Source: Salisapilia sapeloensis
Taxonomy: Eukaryota; Oomycota; Peronosporomycetes; Peronosporales; Salisapiliaceae
Assembly: GCA_023334545.1 (NCBI GenBank)
Contig: JAADVB010000003.1
Coordinates: 114,317 to 178,316, forward strand
Direction of reading: 5' to 3'
DNA: 64,000 bases
Part shown: positions 45,129 through 55,885 of the stretch, piece by piece
Layout: the number at the start of each line of letters is the position of its first letter
Numbering within the stretch: the first letter of the stretch is position 1
Translations under genes and position numbers: made by a program
Notes under the pieces: generated by a model
Database searches by the model: none
Told to the model about the DNA's origin: nothing
Seen by the model: the letters and a program-made list of their open reading frames with translations, nothing else

Positions 45129-47190
45129 TTACTCTCTATCGTCCCGATTCGCATCGACATTGTGCCTGTCACTCACGTAGTTCTCGAGCAACAGTCCACG
45201 ACTGTACTCTGCCGACGCATCCAAGACGCTGGGGCTGATGAAACCTCGTCGACGCGCCTCATCTACTTCCCACTCGCCAATGATTCGATCTCGAATCTCT
45301 AACGTATGCTCTCTCCTCCGCTTTTCATTCTCTACTTCCGTCAACTGACCATAGTACTCTCGCTCTTCCTCCGTACACTTTCGCCACATGTCGCCCATAA
45401 TCTTCCGATTCTCCGATGCAGACCGACGTGACTTAGATTTGGAAAGAGATTCCTTTTGCATTTGACAATACAAGATGAACGGATTGATCGGTCGAGGCGC
45501 CTTATGTTCCTACGGGTGTACATGAGCTATGATGGGGACATGATAAGTAATAGAGTGTACTTTGCGATAGGTCTTGGCTCGACGTTTAATCGGGAAACGG
45601 CTCTTTTGTGTCTCCTTTGGCTGGGGTCTAGATGGATATTAGGAAGACGTAGGAGGAGAGATATGATGGGAGCGTACTCTGCAGAGCTTTCGTTGGTAGA
45701 TGGTAAGCTTTTCTTTTCTTCTGCAGACAGTTCACTTACGACCGGTTGCCATCGTTCTATCCCTCGTGTTACTTTACTTCGTAGAGATTTGTAGTAGATT
45801 GTTGTACCTTCATCGTCACGAAGGACGGAGTGGAGAGGAGGTAGTGTATCGATGCATCCGTCCTGGGATGGTAACCCTCGCGATTTGGCTAGTAACAAGT
45901 TGTTGCCGAGCCATGGACTTAAGTATCTCGCTTTCCTGTACCCGACGACTTGTTCCCACATGGAGAAGATGATGGCGGATAAGAACATTGTCGACAGACC
46001 CAAGTCTGTACACATCTGACGAGCAAAAGCTCGGACGTCGTCAAAGGAATTATTCACATTCCATTCGACCTGGTCTTTAAGCTGTGATAAAAGCATAAGA
46101 GAGAGTCTGGAGGTGGGAGGAAAGAAGAGGTACCGAATAGCCGTTGATGACGAGGTCGAGAGAGATCGGATGCAGGCGTTCAATGGGGTTATTGGCACTG
46201 TCTACCTCAACAAAGCAGATAAAGTTGGTGCATTGTCGTCGGAGTGACTCGGATATGACGTCCTCAGCGTCTGATGGAAGGTTTTCATCCGACACGATGC
46301 GCATGGCGACTTGTTCTGGAGATAGCAACGATGTATCTCTACTAGAATTGAGTATGCACAACGTGTGGTTGTATATCGACGTAGACGTACAAGTTGAAGA
46401 GGAGAGTGTCCTGGTATTTACAGTTGGACAGTTGGACGTCGATCCGAATAGGAATGATAAGATCCTTGGATCGACAAAAGTGAGCAGATGAGAGATCCAC
46501 TAACTTTTTCGTCTCGACCGTCCTTCGCTTTCGTTTTCGATGATTCGAATTCCCACTTGCATCACTCTCGTGTGTACTTGTCTAGCACGAATATCAATCC
46601 TTGTACTACTAATCAGATCGATGTACTCGGTACCTGCTGCGATTTGGACTGCAGCAAATTCGACGATCCATGATTACCATCACGCTGAATCTACACGCCA
46701 GCGTTAGTCGATATCTAACATGCCGAATAAACTACCCAGAGCAATACTTTTAACGATGCCGTAGCTCGTCGCGAAGCCGCGTGGACGGGCGCTAGAGGCT
46801 GTGGAGGCACGTTTTTCGTGCGTTGGTGGGCAAGTGCGATCTGGTACCTCGTCAGCAGCCGCTCGACATCCTCGTCTTCTTGCTAGATCGTCATGATAGG
46901 TGCGTGTGAGTAATTGAACATCCTCCGAAAGCATCAATCTGTACCGGCGTTCGGACGCGACGCTTGTCATGCAAATACGACGCTAACTGGTCGCTTTTCC
47001 AGCCAAGCTGCGACAGCACGTGCTCATCCGGCAACGCGAGACGCTGTATAAGAGCCTTGAGCCGAGCCGCAGGCGTCTCCAAGGCGCTACGCACGCCCTT
47101 CATCGCCAGTGCCTCGACGAATTTGTAAATGTGGTCATGTGCTGATTTGCAATTTGGTGACGGATTTGTAAATTCAGGACTGCGGAGCAT
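45129..47190 (-). CDS. SNF5/SMARCB1-family protein with C-terminal HMG box
   Basis: Eight exons: 46945-47190, 46736-46882, 46634-46690, 46391-46581, 46134-46341, 45678-46081, 45561-45627 and 45129-45509; 1701 nt, 566 aa. Middle: the tandem SNF5 repeats, first LIIPIRIDVQLS...LLSPEQVAMRIV, second LKDQVEWNVNNSFDDVRAFARQMCTDLGLS...MWEQVVGYRK. SNF5 is the core subunit of SWI/SNF and RSC remodellers. C-terminus: an HMG box (APRPINPFILYCQMQKE...GDMWRKCTEEEREYYGQ). N-terminus: helical with basic patches. Joining these requires six to seven introns, but each restores frame and several restore conserved sequence. The SNF5 part is firm; that the HMG box is on the same polypeptide rests on introns 7 (65 nt region) and the split at 45561/45509. 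Confidence 0.85.
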
Positions 47191-47202
47191 ATTGCCTACA
47201 AG

Positions 47203-48065
47203 ATGCTCGGCCAGAGGACGGAACGATCGGCATCGAGAGGAAGTGGGATACGTACACTACTTTTTATTGGTCTCACAACTGTCTTTGGTGTCTACTTGAT
47301 TGTGGTCAATGAATTTTTCTCGTCGATCGGGCAGTCTCCAGGCCAGCTAGAGGACAAGGCTGTAGCTCCGATCGAGGTGGAGGAGCCGGTGGAAACTGTG
47401 ATGACGACTGCTCCTGCAACCAGTTGGCCTAGATATCCATATCGGAAGTATGTGTGGATTGACGTAGCGATTGATGATGAGTACGTTGGACGTGTGACGG
47501 CAGAAGTAAGATGATATGCAAAAGATCTTGTTATCAGTATCGTTACATTCGATTGTGCTAGCTCTATGCTGATAAGGTGCCTAAGACCGTCGAGAACTTC
47601 CGAGCGTTGACGACGGGAGAGCTTGGTCCAGAGTATTCTTTTAAAGGAAGTACGTGCCATCGTATTATATCTGGCTTCATCGTCCAATGTGGAGACTACA
47701 CGTCTGGAAATGGACGTGGTGGCAAAAGTATCTACGGTGGCAAGTTTGATGATGAGCCGAATGGGTTGCGTCTCAAGCATTCCAAACGATACATCCTTCA
47801 GGTACGTTTACAACGGCCTTACCTCGTTCAATAGCTGATGGAAACGTATGCTCATTAGATGGCGAATGCTGGACCGAACACGAACAGGAGTCAATTCTGC
47901 TTTATGCTAGGACCAGCACCACACTTGAATGGGAAACATGTCGTGTTTGGAGAAGTTGTGGAAGGATTTGAAGTCGTGGACAAAATGGAAGCAGCGGGTG
48001 TCAAGAAAGATGGCATTCCACTTCAGCATAAAGTCGCTTTGATCGATGGCGGAGAAATCGTGTAG
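47203..48065 (+). CDS. Membrane-anchored cyclophilin (peptidyl-prolyl isomerase)
   Basis: Three exons: 47203-47505, 47562-47801 and 47859-48065; 750 nt, 249 aa. Residues about 16-36 are a transmembrane segment near the N-terminus, giving a type II topology with the enzyme in the secretory lumen (inference). The PPIase domain has [49 protein letters not shown] and [12 protein letters not shown]. The catalytic Arg in FHRI-type context is present (HRIISGF), but the usual QGGDF reads QCGDY and the cyclosporin-contact Trp is replaced by His, so drug sensitivity is doubtful. Its ATG is 12 bp from that of the divergent SNF5 gene. Confidence 0.9.
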
Positions 48066-48137
48066 AACAACGCTTGCTGCGTTTCTCTACTTTCCAATCA
48101 CAAGACAGTTGCTATAAATACATTGGAGTTCCTTTTG

Positions 48138-49466
48138 ATGCTCAAAACGCTATTTCTATCGTCTTTTACCATGGTATCCGCTCCGACCGTCGGTAGCAGG
48201 ACGGATGTCTGTGCTCTTGCAGACGAAATAAAAAAGTATCGAAGTCGTGTCGTGGCAGATCGCAATAGTGGAAATGGCCTTATGCAGCATCCTTTTAAGA
48301 ACTCTGTCGTACCTCCGTTGGTACTCTTGTGCTTGAAAGTGATTTCGATTCAATTCCAGCAGCAACCGAAAGCTCAGAGTGTTCCGAGGCAATTTCTACC
48401 GGAAGTCATGTCGCGCTTGCCGCTGGACTTGGATATACTACTAGCATGCCCTCATGTTGTGGATGAAAACTACTGGAAGCGTCGTTGTCTAGCCAAGGAT
48501 GAATGGAAGAACATGCTCATCAGTGACCATGGTCTCACTTGGAAGCAGTTTTACTTGGAAAAGTTTCTACAGGAAACGCTGGAAGCATTCGATGCTACCG
48601 AGGATGACTTTGACCAGTTGATGGAAGTCATTTTCGTCTGCCGAAACTTTATTTTTACACTCGAAGTCGATCAACTACTGTCTCACGTTGATCTGGATCA
48701 GGCCTTCACTCCGCTACGAAATTTGACGAGCTTACGACTTACGTACGGCGTCAAGAGCATCGGCATGCAGTACGAACGTATGCTCTTTGGTATGAAAATA
48801 GCTGATGCGACGAGCCTAGCTCATTATCTACAAAGCACTCAGACACTCACGACGTTATGTCTGTCCAGCAACCTACTCGATGATGACTTGTTGAGGATGT
48901 TGATGACTGGTCTATCGTCCAATGCTACAATTGCCACACTTGATCTTTCACATAACAAGCTCACAAACCACGGTGCAAGGCTGCTAGCGAAGCTGCTCGG
49001 ACCTGACAGTGTCCTGACGACCCTGCGTTTGTGTGACAACCAGATCCACGCAGAAGGCGGACGGTACCTTGGTCGTGGACTCAAGTACAATACGTCATTG
49101 ATAGAGCTCGACATGCGTTTAAATCGCTTGACAGACGATGGAGGGCGTATGCTACTAGAAAACATGACGGATCATCCATCGCTATCTGTACTTCATTTAG
49201 GCAGCAACGTTTTAGGAAGTCAAACAGCCGCAACATTGGGTGAGATGCTAGAGCAAAGGAACTCTATGCTTCGATTTATTAACTTGAGCAACAACACATT
49301 AAATGAAGAAGATGCTCAATTGCTAGCCCATAGCTTAAAGCACAATGGAAATCTAGTAGCCTTGGACCTTCGACAGAATGAAATACCGGAAGAAGCAGAA
49401 TGTCGAGTGGAAATTGCTGCGAAATTGCGTCGAAACGAAGTGGATACGACGGCAGTGGCAAAGTAA
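48138..49466 (+). CDS. LRR protein, DRC5/TCTE1-like (dynein regulatory complex)
   Basis: A single exon; the start is the ATG at 48138 (442 aa), since earlier in-frame codons are TTG. The N-terminal half is helical with an F-box/elongin-like look (LPLDLDILLACPHVVDENYWKRRC). The C-terminal half has at least six ribonuclease-inhibitor type LRRs (LDLSHNKLTNHGARLLAKLL and so on). The block LTYGVKSIGMQYERMLFGM resembles TCTE1/DRC5, a nexin-link component of motile flagella; the match is from memory. A CCAAT box lies at 48094-48098, about 40 bp upstream. Confidence 0.72.
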   Translation: MLKTLFLSSFTMVSAPTVGSRTDVCALADEIKKYRSRVVADRNSGNGLMQHPFKNSVVPPLVLLCLKVISIQFQQQPKAQSVPRQFLPEVMSRLPLDLDILLACPHVVDENYWKRRCLAKDEWKNMLISDHGLTWKQFYLEKFLQETLEAFDATEDDFDQLMEVIFVCRNFIFTLEVDQLLSHVDLDQAFTPLRNLTSLRLTYGVKSIGMQYERMLFGMKIADATSLAHYLQSTQTLTTLCLSSNLLDDDLLRMLMTGLSSNATIATLDLSHNKLTNHGARLLAKLLGPDSVLTTLRLCDNQIHAEGGRYLGRGLKYNTSLIELDMRLNRLTDDGGRMLLENMTDHPSLSVLHLGSNVLGSQTAATLGEMLEQRNSMLRFINLSNNTLNEEDAQLLAHSLKHNGNLVALDLRQNEIPEEAECRVEIAAKLRRNEVDTTAVAK

Positions 49467-49497
49467 AGTAGGTTGATAAGCAGATGCGAGTAAAAAT

Positions 49498-50258
49498 CTA
49501 TCTACTGTAGCGTTCAGGCGCGACAAGTAGCGCGTGATCTAGCCCAATGTAGACGACTTCATTCTTCATTCGATCCACGGAAGCGTACATTACTTGCTTC
49601 TTGACCATTTTACCAATTCGTCCATTGCTTGCGAACTTGACTGTAGGGATAGATTCTTCATATCCAACAACAATGATGATCGCAACTGCATGAGCATGTG
49701 CCGGGTTGTCTACACGAACGGTTACATGTATATTAAACGATGTAATTGGTCGAGGTACCTTCATAGATGAGGTAGTCTGCACCGAATTTAGACCCCTGCG
49801 TTACGGTATATCCGAGCTCCCACAAGTCACGAAAGACTCGTAAGCGATCACACGTCGCTTGTGCTACATGATAGAGTCCCTTTCAGTATATTGTCGTTCC
49901 AGTGTTCCAACGAGGTCGAACTTAGTTGTAAGCTTGTCACATCCACTTTCGTCTCATCACTTGGTGGGCTAACTGCAGCTTCAAGGCGATGCTGAAAGCT
50001 TTTTACGCTGTCGAGCTTGTCTGCTTGCACCGGGTCTGCTAGTAAAATGCTTTTATGATACAAACCGACGTAGAGTTCGGCCAGGTTCAGCTGTAGCTTT
50101 GTCGGTATGTCGGGTGTATCATTCGACACCTGTGGCTTGTTTGACTCGACGACTATTCCAGCAAGTCGATGTTCAGTTTGCAAGGTGTTTATTTCGTCCG
50201 TGCCGTGGACGACAGCGTATGTACTCGCGCCATCTTCCACTAAGACGACACTCGTCAT
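49498..50258 (-). CDS. TSEN34: tRNA-splicing endonuclease catalytic subunit TSEN34/Sen34
   Basis: Three exons: 49922-50258, 49759-49863 and 49498-49709; 654 nt, 217 aa. The endonuclease block is RVFRDLWELGYTVTQGSKFGADYLIYE, then DNPAHAHAVAIIIV and GRIGKMVKKQVMYASV. These give the Tyr, His and Lys of the catalytic triad. The complex removes introns from pre-tRNA. The N-terminal 110 residues are divergent. The first donor is GTTCGA, weaker than average, but the frame and the conserved start of the domain both require it. The stop is 31 bp from DRC5's stop (convergent). Confidence 0.85.
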
Positions 50259-50804
50259 TTTTTTCCGAGCGTGTCCGTTAGAAGCTGTCTGTTGGTGAGT
50301 AATCGCTTGATTAGGGCTCTCGACCTATACTGTAGCTCGATCTTAGCTTCAACATGGATAGATACGATATACTACGCCGTCTTGCTAGAGGAAGGATACT
50401 GGACAAGCGGAGTAGCAGTAGTTGAAATACTTTTAAATGTTTGCTTATTTACGATTAACGTGTTCTTCTATGGTGAATGTGGAAATCTTGCGGACTCGAC
50501 GCTTAAAGTGCTGTAGTAAGTGAAAACTGAAGACTACAAGCCGAGTGAAGAGTAGGTTGGAAACGAGGCAATAGCTAGCATCTATCTTTTTTGAATATTC
50601 GATCCTCGACGTGCAGTTTACTTTAGGAAGTGAGTCCTCTAAGTTGCTTCTTGATGGCTAGCATCTGCAAAAGGAAGTTATCGCAGGAAGCGATAACAAA
50701 CCAAACGGTCTAGCCTTTCTTGGACGCAGTGTAAAACTATTCGGGATGCTTGCCATATCCACACGCACCTTTAAAAAGTAACTATGGTGGGTGCAGCAAA
50801 AAAC
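50259..50804. other. Intergenic region upstream of tRNA-Ser
   Basis: About 545 bp. A plus frame from 50271 to 50516 has hydrophobic character but starts with GTG, and no splice partner is visible. I do not call a gene. The region upstream of TSEN34 (its promoter) is within it. Confidence 0.4.
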
Positions 50805-50884
50805 GACAGCTGTGAGATTCGAACTCACGCGGGTTGCCCCACTAACTTAGCAGGCTAGCGCCTTAACCACTCGGCCAAGCTGTC
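50805..50884 (-). tRNA. tRNA-Ser (anticodon GCT)
   Basis: Read on the minus strand, 7 bp of acceptor stem pair (GACAGCT with AGCTGTC). The D arm contains GCCGAGTGGTTAAGGC. The anticodon arm pairs CTAGC with GTTAG (one G-T) around the loop CTGCTAA with anticodon GCT, reading AGC/AGU. A long variable arm of class II type follows, and the T arm is GTGAG-TTCGAAT-CTCAC. Box A and box B are intact. No intron. Confidence 0.95.
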
Positions 50885-50953
50885 TTGTTATAAGGTTAAA
50901 CGATAAGCTTGCTTAAAAAGTAAGTTTTTCCATGGCAAATACATGCAAATACA

Positions 50954-51397
50954 TCAAAGTGTCTGTTTCTTACGACGCATTGGGCTGCACGCAAGGGAGA
51001 ATTTTGCAGCCACTTGGACGATAACCTCCTTCATTTCATTCTTGGATATCTTTGCGTTGATCATGTGGCTTTCCATAGCGAACGCCACATCGCTAATGCG
51101 TTTTGCATGTAAAATTGCCTTCTTCTGTTCTGCTCGAAGCTTCTTATACAATCTCTTTTTGCGTTGTTTCGAAAGCGGCTTCTCATTTTTCTCTTTCAAT
51201 TCAGTAGCAGTTCCTTCGGGTCCTTTTTGTTTGAGCTCTTCCACGCTGTCTTGTTCAGTTGGACCTGTGGCCACATTATGCTCTAGTCCGTCAATTGTTA
51301 ATTCTTACGTTGGACCCTCAGTCCGTCCGCGTTTACCCAGCAGAGATTCATTAATACCCTCGTACGTATTGACGTATATAGACCCGTCTTCACTCAT
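50954..51397 (-). CDS. 129-aa basic protein, unknown function
   Basis: Two exons, 51337-51397 (ATG 51397) and 50954-51282, joined across a 54-nt intron. The N-terminus is acidic, followed by a strongly basic helical block (SKQRKKRLYKKLRAEQKKAILHAKR) and a helical C-terminus. It looks like a small nucleolar or RNA-linked protein, but I recognise no family. The exon 2 frame by itself has no ATG near its start, which supports the upstream exon. Confidence 0.6.
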
Positions 51398-51516
51398 TGC
51401 TTGTGGGTTTCGTGAGCAATTGACGCTATGGCATTGCGATATTGAAGTTAAACCGTCCGTATCCAACTAATTACGACGTTTAATGATTACGTGACAGAAA
51501 TAAATCCGAATTTATC

Positions 51517-53150
51517 ATGGACCAAGTACCGACGTCCCCGCCAGCGCCGACCGCTACGCCACCACCTTCTCCTGCTGGGGATTGCATGGAGGCACCATCA
51601 CCTGGCCCTATTGTGACGCTTGGTATGCGAGAAAAGTATGAGCAATGGGTCGTGAAACATGCGAGTCTAGCTCGGAATTTTGAGAGCGCCCTGTACATCG
51701 CTCCTCAGCTTGTTCCAGTACGTTTTCGAGCTGCTTGGAGCACGAGGAATAGATTCCCATGATTTTTTGTGTTGTGTATGTAGAAAACCATGGTCGAGCC
51801 AGAGGTGGCAACGCAGTCGGGCTATGCTGTCATCGGACTGCTCCACTTGTACCATGACAATGTCTTGTACAGGTCCTCCCACGACTCATCGATCGTCCCG
51901 AACACCAAGAACGACGAGTAAATGGCATTTTTATGTATGCTGTACTAGGCTCATGTATACTAATATTGGTTTCTTCGTAGCATCACACGTCTCGTTCGTG
52001 TTCCGTTGTCTATTGCTTCCAAAATCCAGGTCATTGCAGAGGTTTTAGCTGGAAAGTGGGGTGGACAGATCGTCAAATGGCGTGTGGTATGTATCATACG
52101 ATCTCCAAGATGATGCAGCTAGTGTACTATCGTTTGTATTAGATTGTCTGGCTAGAGACGATCAAAAGTCTATTCCGACTCGTCCTGATCATCCAACGAC
52201 GACGTGGAATGCTCCTTCGTGGCGGCATGGTATGAATCTACTCACACGCCTATTTAAACACATCTAACTACCTAAAAACGAACAGTACACAGGGGTGCAA
52301 TCGTCCGGCGAAAAGCAGTCTGTGGACGATTCTTTGGACAAGCGTGGGGCACGCACAGGCAAAGTCTTTGCTTCCAAGTCTACAACCATCGCCCGTACAA
52401 TCTACCTTCATGCGACATTTCTATATATGCATACTGACAAAACTATTCATTAGCTACTTCGGAGAAACCATCAAAATCTACCACTTTGACGTTTGATGTA
52501 TCTCTATCCATACTCGTATCCTTCTATTCAAACTAAACGACTGCATAGGATGCTACTATTCCTGTGGAAGAATCTTCCCGTGAAGGTCTGATGCTTGGTG
52601 GAGAAATCATGCACGTCCTTCGTCCTCCCGTCTACGCTTTCATGCGTCAATCTCGACCGGATTCTTCATGGACGCCTGCGATTGTCGCTGCCACCATCGA
52701 GATCACTGGGTACGCAACCTTTCTCTCACAGTAGACGACAGGTACTAACTGTCATATACAGTTTACTATGCTCTGCGGCTGCACTGAAGCCAGTGGAAAG
52801 CAGTAAGCCAGCACCTACTGGCACACAAAAGGCTCAGGAAGAACTTCGTGCTCGAAAGGTCCTTTCAGCCTGCTTTGATATCGCTAGATGCTGTATCTAA
52901 AGACCAATTGTAGATGGCATTGCTCATGTATCTGCTTCGTGATCCCATGTTCGACAGCGTCACGAAACCAACGACGAACAAGGTACGTTTGTAGTCGTCC
53001 AAAAGAGTGATAGAAGCTTACGTTTGTATTATCGTCTAGGTCTGCGACGTCTTGGAGACGATTCCATTGGTTGGAAAAGTCACGCGCAGTGTGACGGACG
53101 CCGTGCTCAATTACATGCACCAATTCTACTTTTACACGTCGGCGTCGTAA
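51517..53150 (+). CDS. PEX16: Peroxisomal membrane biogenesis protein PEX16
   Basis: Ten exons: 51517-51717, 51784-51917, 51981-52086, 52143-52229, 52286-52394, 52454-52497, 52549-52709, 52762-52858, 52914-52982 and 53040-53150; 1119 nt, 372 aa. Family blocks: MREKYEQWVVKHASLARNFE at the start, KWGGQIVKWRVIVWLETIKSLFRL in the middle, GGEIMHVLRPPVYAFM, then LLMYLLRDPMFD near the end. PEX16 sits in ER and peroxisome membranes and recruits PEX3. The N-terminus has a Pro-rich extension. No long ORF covers the gene; the exon chain was built by frame. Intron 8 uses the weak donor GTCCTT. Confidence 0.85.
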
Positions 53151-53202
53151 GCACGACTCGTTTGTACGCAAATAGGAAGAATGACATGACAAGATTGGAG
53201 CT

Positions 53203-54822
53203 TTACGCGTCGTTTTCCGTTCGTTCCGAAACAGCTTTATAGAAGAGCAAGTAGGCAGTTGTCATCGCCTCATGTTCTAACGTCCATGTATCGATAACAT
53301 GGACGACATCGTCATCGATTTTCAACCAACGAGGACCGTCTGCTAGGTCATGCCGGACGTACGCAATGTAATGGCCTGCATCGATACTCGCACCAATGTG
53401 AGCACATACTGCTGTTAGTTGGTACTGTAGACGATTGCCATCTTCCTGCATAAACATGTTGGAGGAAATGTCCAGCGGCGGATTGTCGATGGGGAACGTG
53501 ACGCTCGTCTCGATTTTATCGACGCCACCTCCCCAATCCAATTGCTGGAAACGTTGTAATTGGAAAATGAGTGTGTTGGGAGCACGTTGGAAGAGCTCTT
53601 GCGTCGATCGTTTCGTCTTCATTTTACAATAGCCGTCACAAAAGACTTTGTTATCATCCGACAGTTGTTCTACCGAGTGCACGGCTTGTAAACAATCCGT
53701 TAGCGTCGTCTCGGACTTGGAAGAATCGATACTTAACGTGCAAAGTCTATCGATACGATATAAAGGAGATGTTTCTATCTGGAAGTAATGCACGTACCTG
53801 AATTCTTGGTGTAGACTACTGAGATACGAACAGCTCATGCATTTCGATCCTCGGACGATCTGTCCGGCAAAGAGACGAGTGATGAATGAATCATTCTGTC
53901 GGACATACTTCATCCAGCTTATATCTCCCAGTTTACCTACTCTGAATCAGTTAAACGATCTCGGAATAAAAAGATGTGAGAAGAGCGTACGGACGATGGG
54001 GATGTATCCGATGGCATTATGCGAGTGACATCGAGCTAGTTGGTCTCGATACTCTTTCTCCATGACATCCTCTTCTTTGGAACATGCTACGACAGGAGTG
54101 ACGTCTGATGGAGTTGTTTGTTGCGTCTTGGTCTTGAATAAGTCGCTGAGCATGTCTAGCAAGAAGGATAGAAACTCCTATGAGGGAGCATTAGATGGTG
54201 CGTTTAGGAGAATGTATCGAGATGCAACCTCTGCATCCTGCTGTTCCTGCTCTTCTTCCATTGTGCAGACGAGGTAGGTGCATTTACTGAGTGCTTCTAG
54301 CATCTGAATGAGTTTCTCTCGATTTTCATCTCGCTTCTCTTTGAATTGTCTCTGATTCGTGTCGAAATGATCGTACGGAATCATATATGCGTCTTCCTCT
54401 GAAATCAGGTCTTCATCTTCATCACCACTGATGCCGTATAATAGATCTACGAGTGCATATGCGGCGTTCAATTGGTTTGTCTCTTCGGCGTGGTCGTCCT
54501 TGGATGACTTATCAAGAGCCTGCTCTGCCTTTGTGATGGCATGTTCCAGTTCATCAATAAACCCTGGCACAACACGTAGACACTGAACGATTGCATTGAT
54601 GAAGCAGTTATTGCCGAAATTGATCAGACCGCTTGGTGCGCCTTGAAACGGTGGACTCGTCATGTCATCGTCGATCAAGCTCGTGAGCATCCGGTACGAC
54701 GGTTGTACGAATCGTTTCAAGATGTCTGGAGTCAAGGCATTCACAACCGCAACGACGCTTTTCCAGGTCGCAGCGCCAAGTGACTGCAACACTCGAGTTG
54801 GCGACCAGCTCGAGGGGAGCAT
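53203..54822 (-). CDS. Ubiquitin-specific protease (USP family)
   Basis: Four exons: 54229-54822, 53991-54177, 53798-53936 and 53203-53746; 1464 nt, 487 aa. Cys box GLINFGNNCFINAIVQCL (Cys near 73; the usual GNTC reads GNNC), QQDAEEFLSFLLDML, a zinc-binding Cys pair (CMSC and CDGYC), LQRF and the His box AGHYIAYVRHD. All catalytic residues are present, so it should cleave ubiquitin from proteins. The 51-nt intron 53747-53797 is a multiple of three with no stop, so it looks like coding sequence when read through; its GTACGT donor and the restored block QEFRLCTLSID argue it is spliced. Substrate unknown. Confidence 0.88.
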
Positions 54823-54924
54823 CGAGTTCGTCTTTTGGACGTGAACTCGACCGTTTTCCTACTGACTTGTACCGATGCCGTACCACTTGGACACAAAAGT
54901 GGACACGAAATGATCGGTCATCGG

Positions 54925-55820
54925 ATGCTGCGATCAGCGTTGCGTACGCGGTCTACCTGGGCAGCATGTGTACCTGCACAGGTTGGAAATTATGCCGGAC
55001 GATGCTATAGTACAACTTTGGAAAAGTAGGATGCTGTAATTGTGTTATTGTATTGAGTTTGGGTGTATTGATCGATGTGGGTGTCTGGATAGGACACAAG
55101 AAGCGTCAAAGCGAGTACATGAGACTGCTATTGCACAAGATTGTAGCCATAGGTGGATGAGATGGCTGGGACTCGGTAGTACTACCCAAATGTACTGCTC
55201 TTTTCTGATGAGCGCGAACATGGTGTACCAAGCATTTGGCGGTGATAACCTATACGAGGTGCATTGGCGTACTTGTCGTTGTATACATGAATTAAAAGCC
55301 CTTATCGGAGTGACTGTAGACACTAGCGATGGGTGGAGCGATTTCAAGCGCTTCATCTTCAGTCTACTTTGGAGCCAAACTCTATTGTAACAGTATCGTC
55401 ACGGACGTTATCTCCGTTCGAGATGTCGCTTACAAAGGTCCTTTTATATCCTCTAACTGCATGTACGAAGACTTACATGCATATCTGCAGAGGAATTGGT
55501 GCGTATCACTATGCTTGGTGTTATGGAAAAATGGTCGATCACGACCACGCCATCAGGTATGTCTTGTCATTCCTTCCCACTAGATCGTGCGAGAAACAAA
55601 ACGTCTGCCATCCATAGAGCTAAAGCTTATGGAGCATCCTGGTCAAGGTGTCTACAAGTTCCGTATCTTCAACCGAATCCTCAATCTAGATACAACTCGT
55701 GGCGAGTGCCACAATCACAAGGCACTCGAGATTCTGCTACAAGGCAAACCACTTCTATCTCGTCGATCCATCCAGCCAAAGAAAGAGGGGAAGAAGAAGC
55801 GACAAAAGAAACGTTCTTAA
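54925..55820 (+). CDS. Unresolved multi-exon gene with mitochondrial-type presequence
   Basis: Exon 1, 54925-55025, encodes an Arg/Ser/Thr-rich N-terminus without acids (MLRSALRTRSTW...CYSTTLEK), typical of import into mitochondria. Exon 2 begins at 55093 after a 67-nt intron. After that, all three plus frames are open in turn to 55590, and I cannot fix the internal junctions. The last exon, about 55590-55820, encodes ETKRLPSIELKLMEHPGQGVYKF and ends with a very basic KKEGKKKRQKKRS. The basic tail suggests RNA or ribosome binding. No family recognised. Confidence 0.42.
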
Positions 55821-55885
55821 ACGCGCAAAAGATATACAAAACGCATGTTATTTTTTGCTCACACCGTTCTCCCTCAAAAGATTTC

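Noticed and set aside
50271-50516. 81-codon plus frame upstream of tRNA-Ser
   Set aside because: Starts at GTG, membrane-like composition only, no conserved features.
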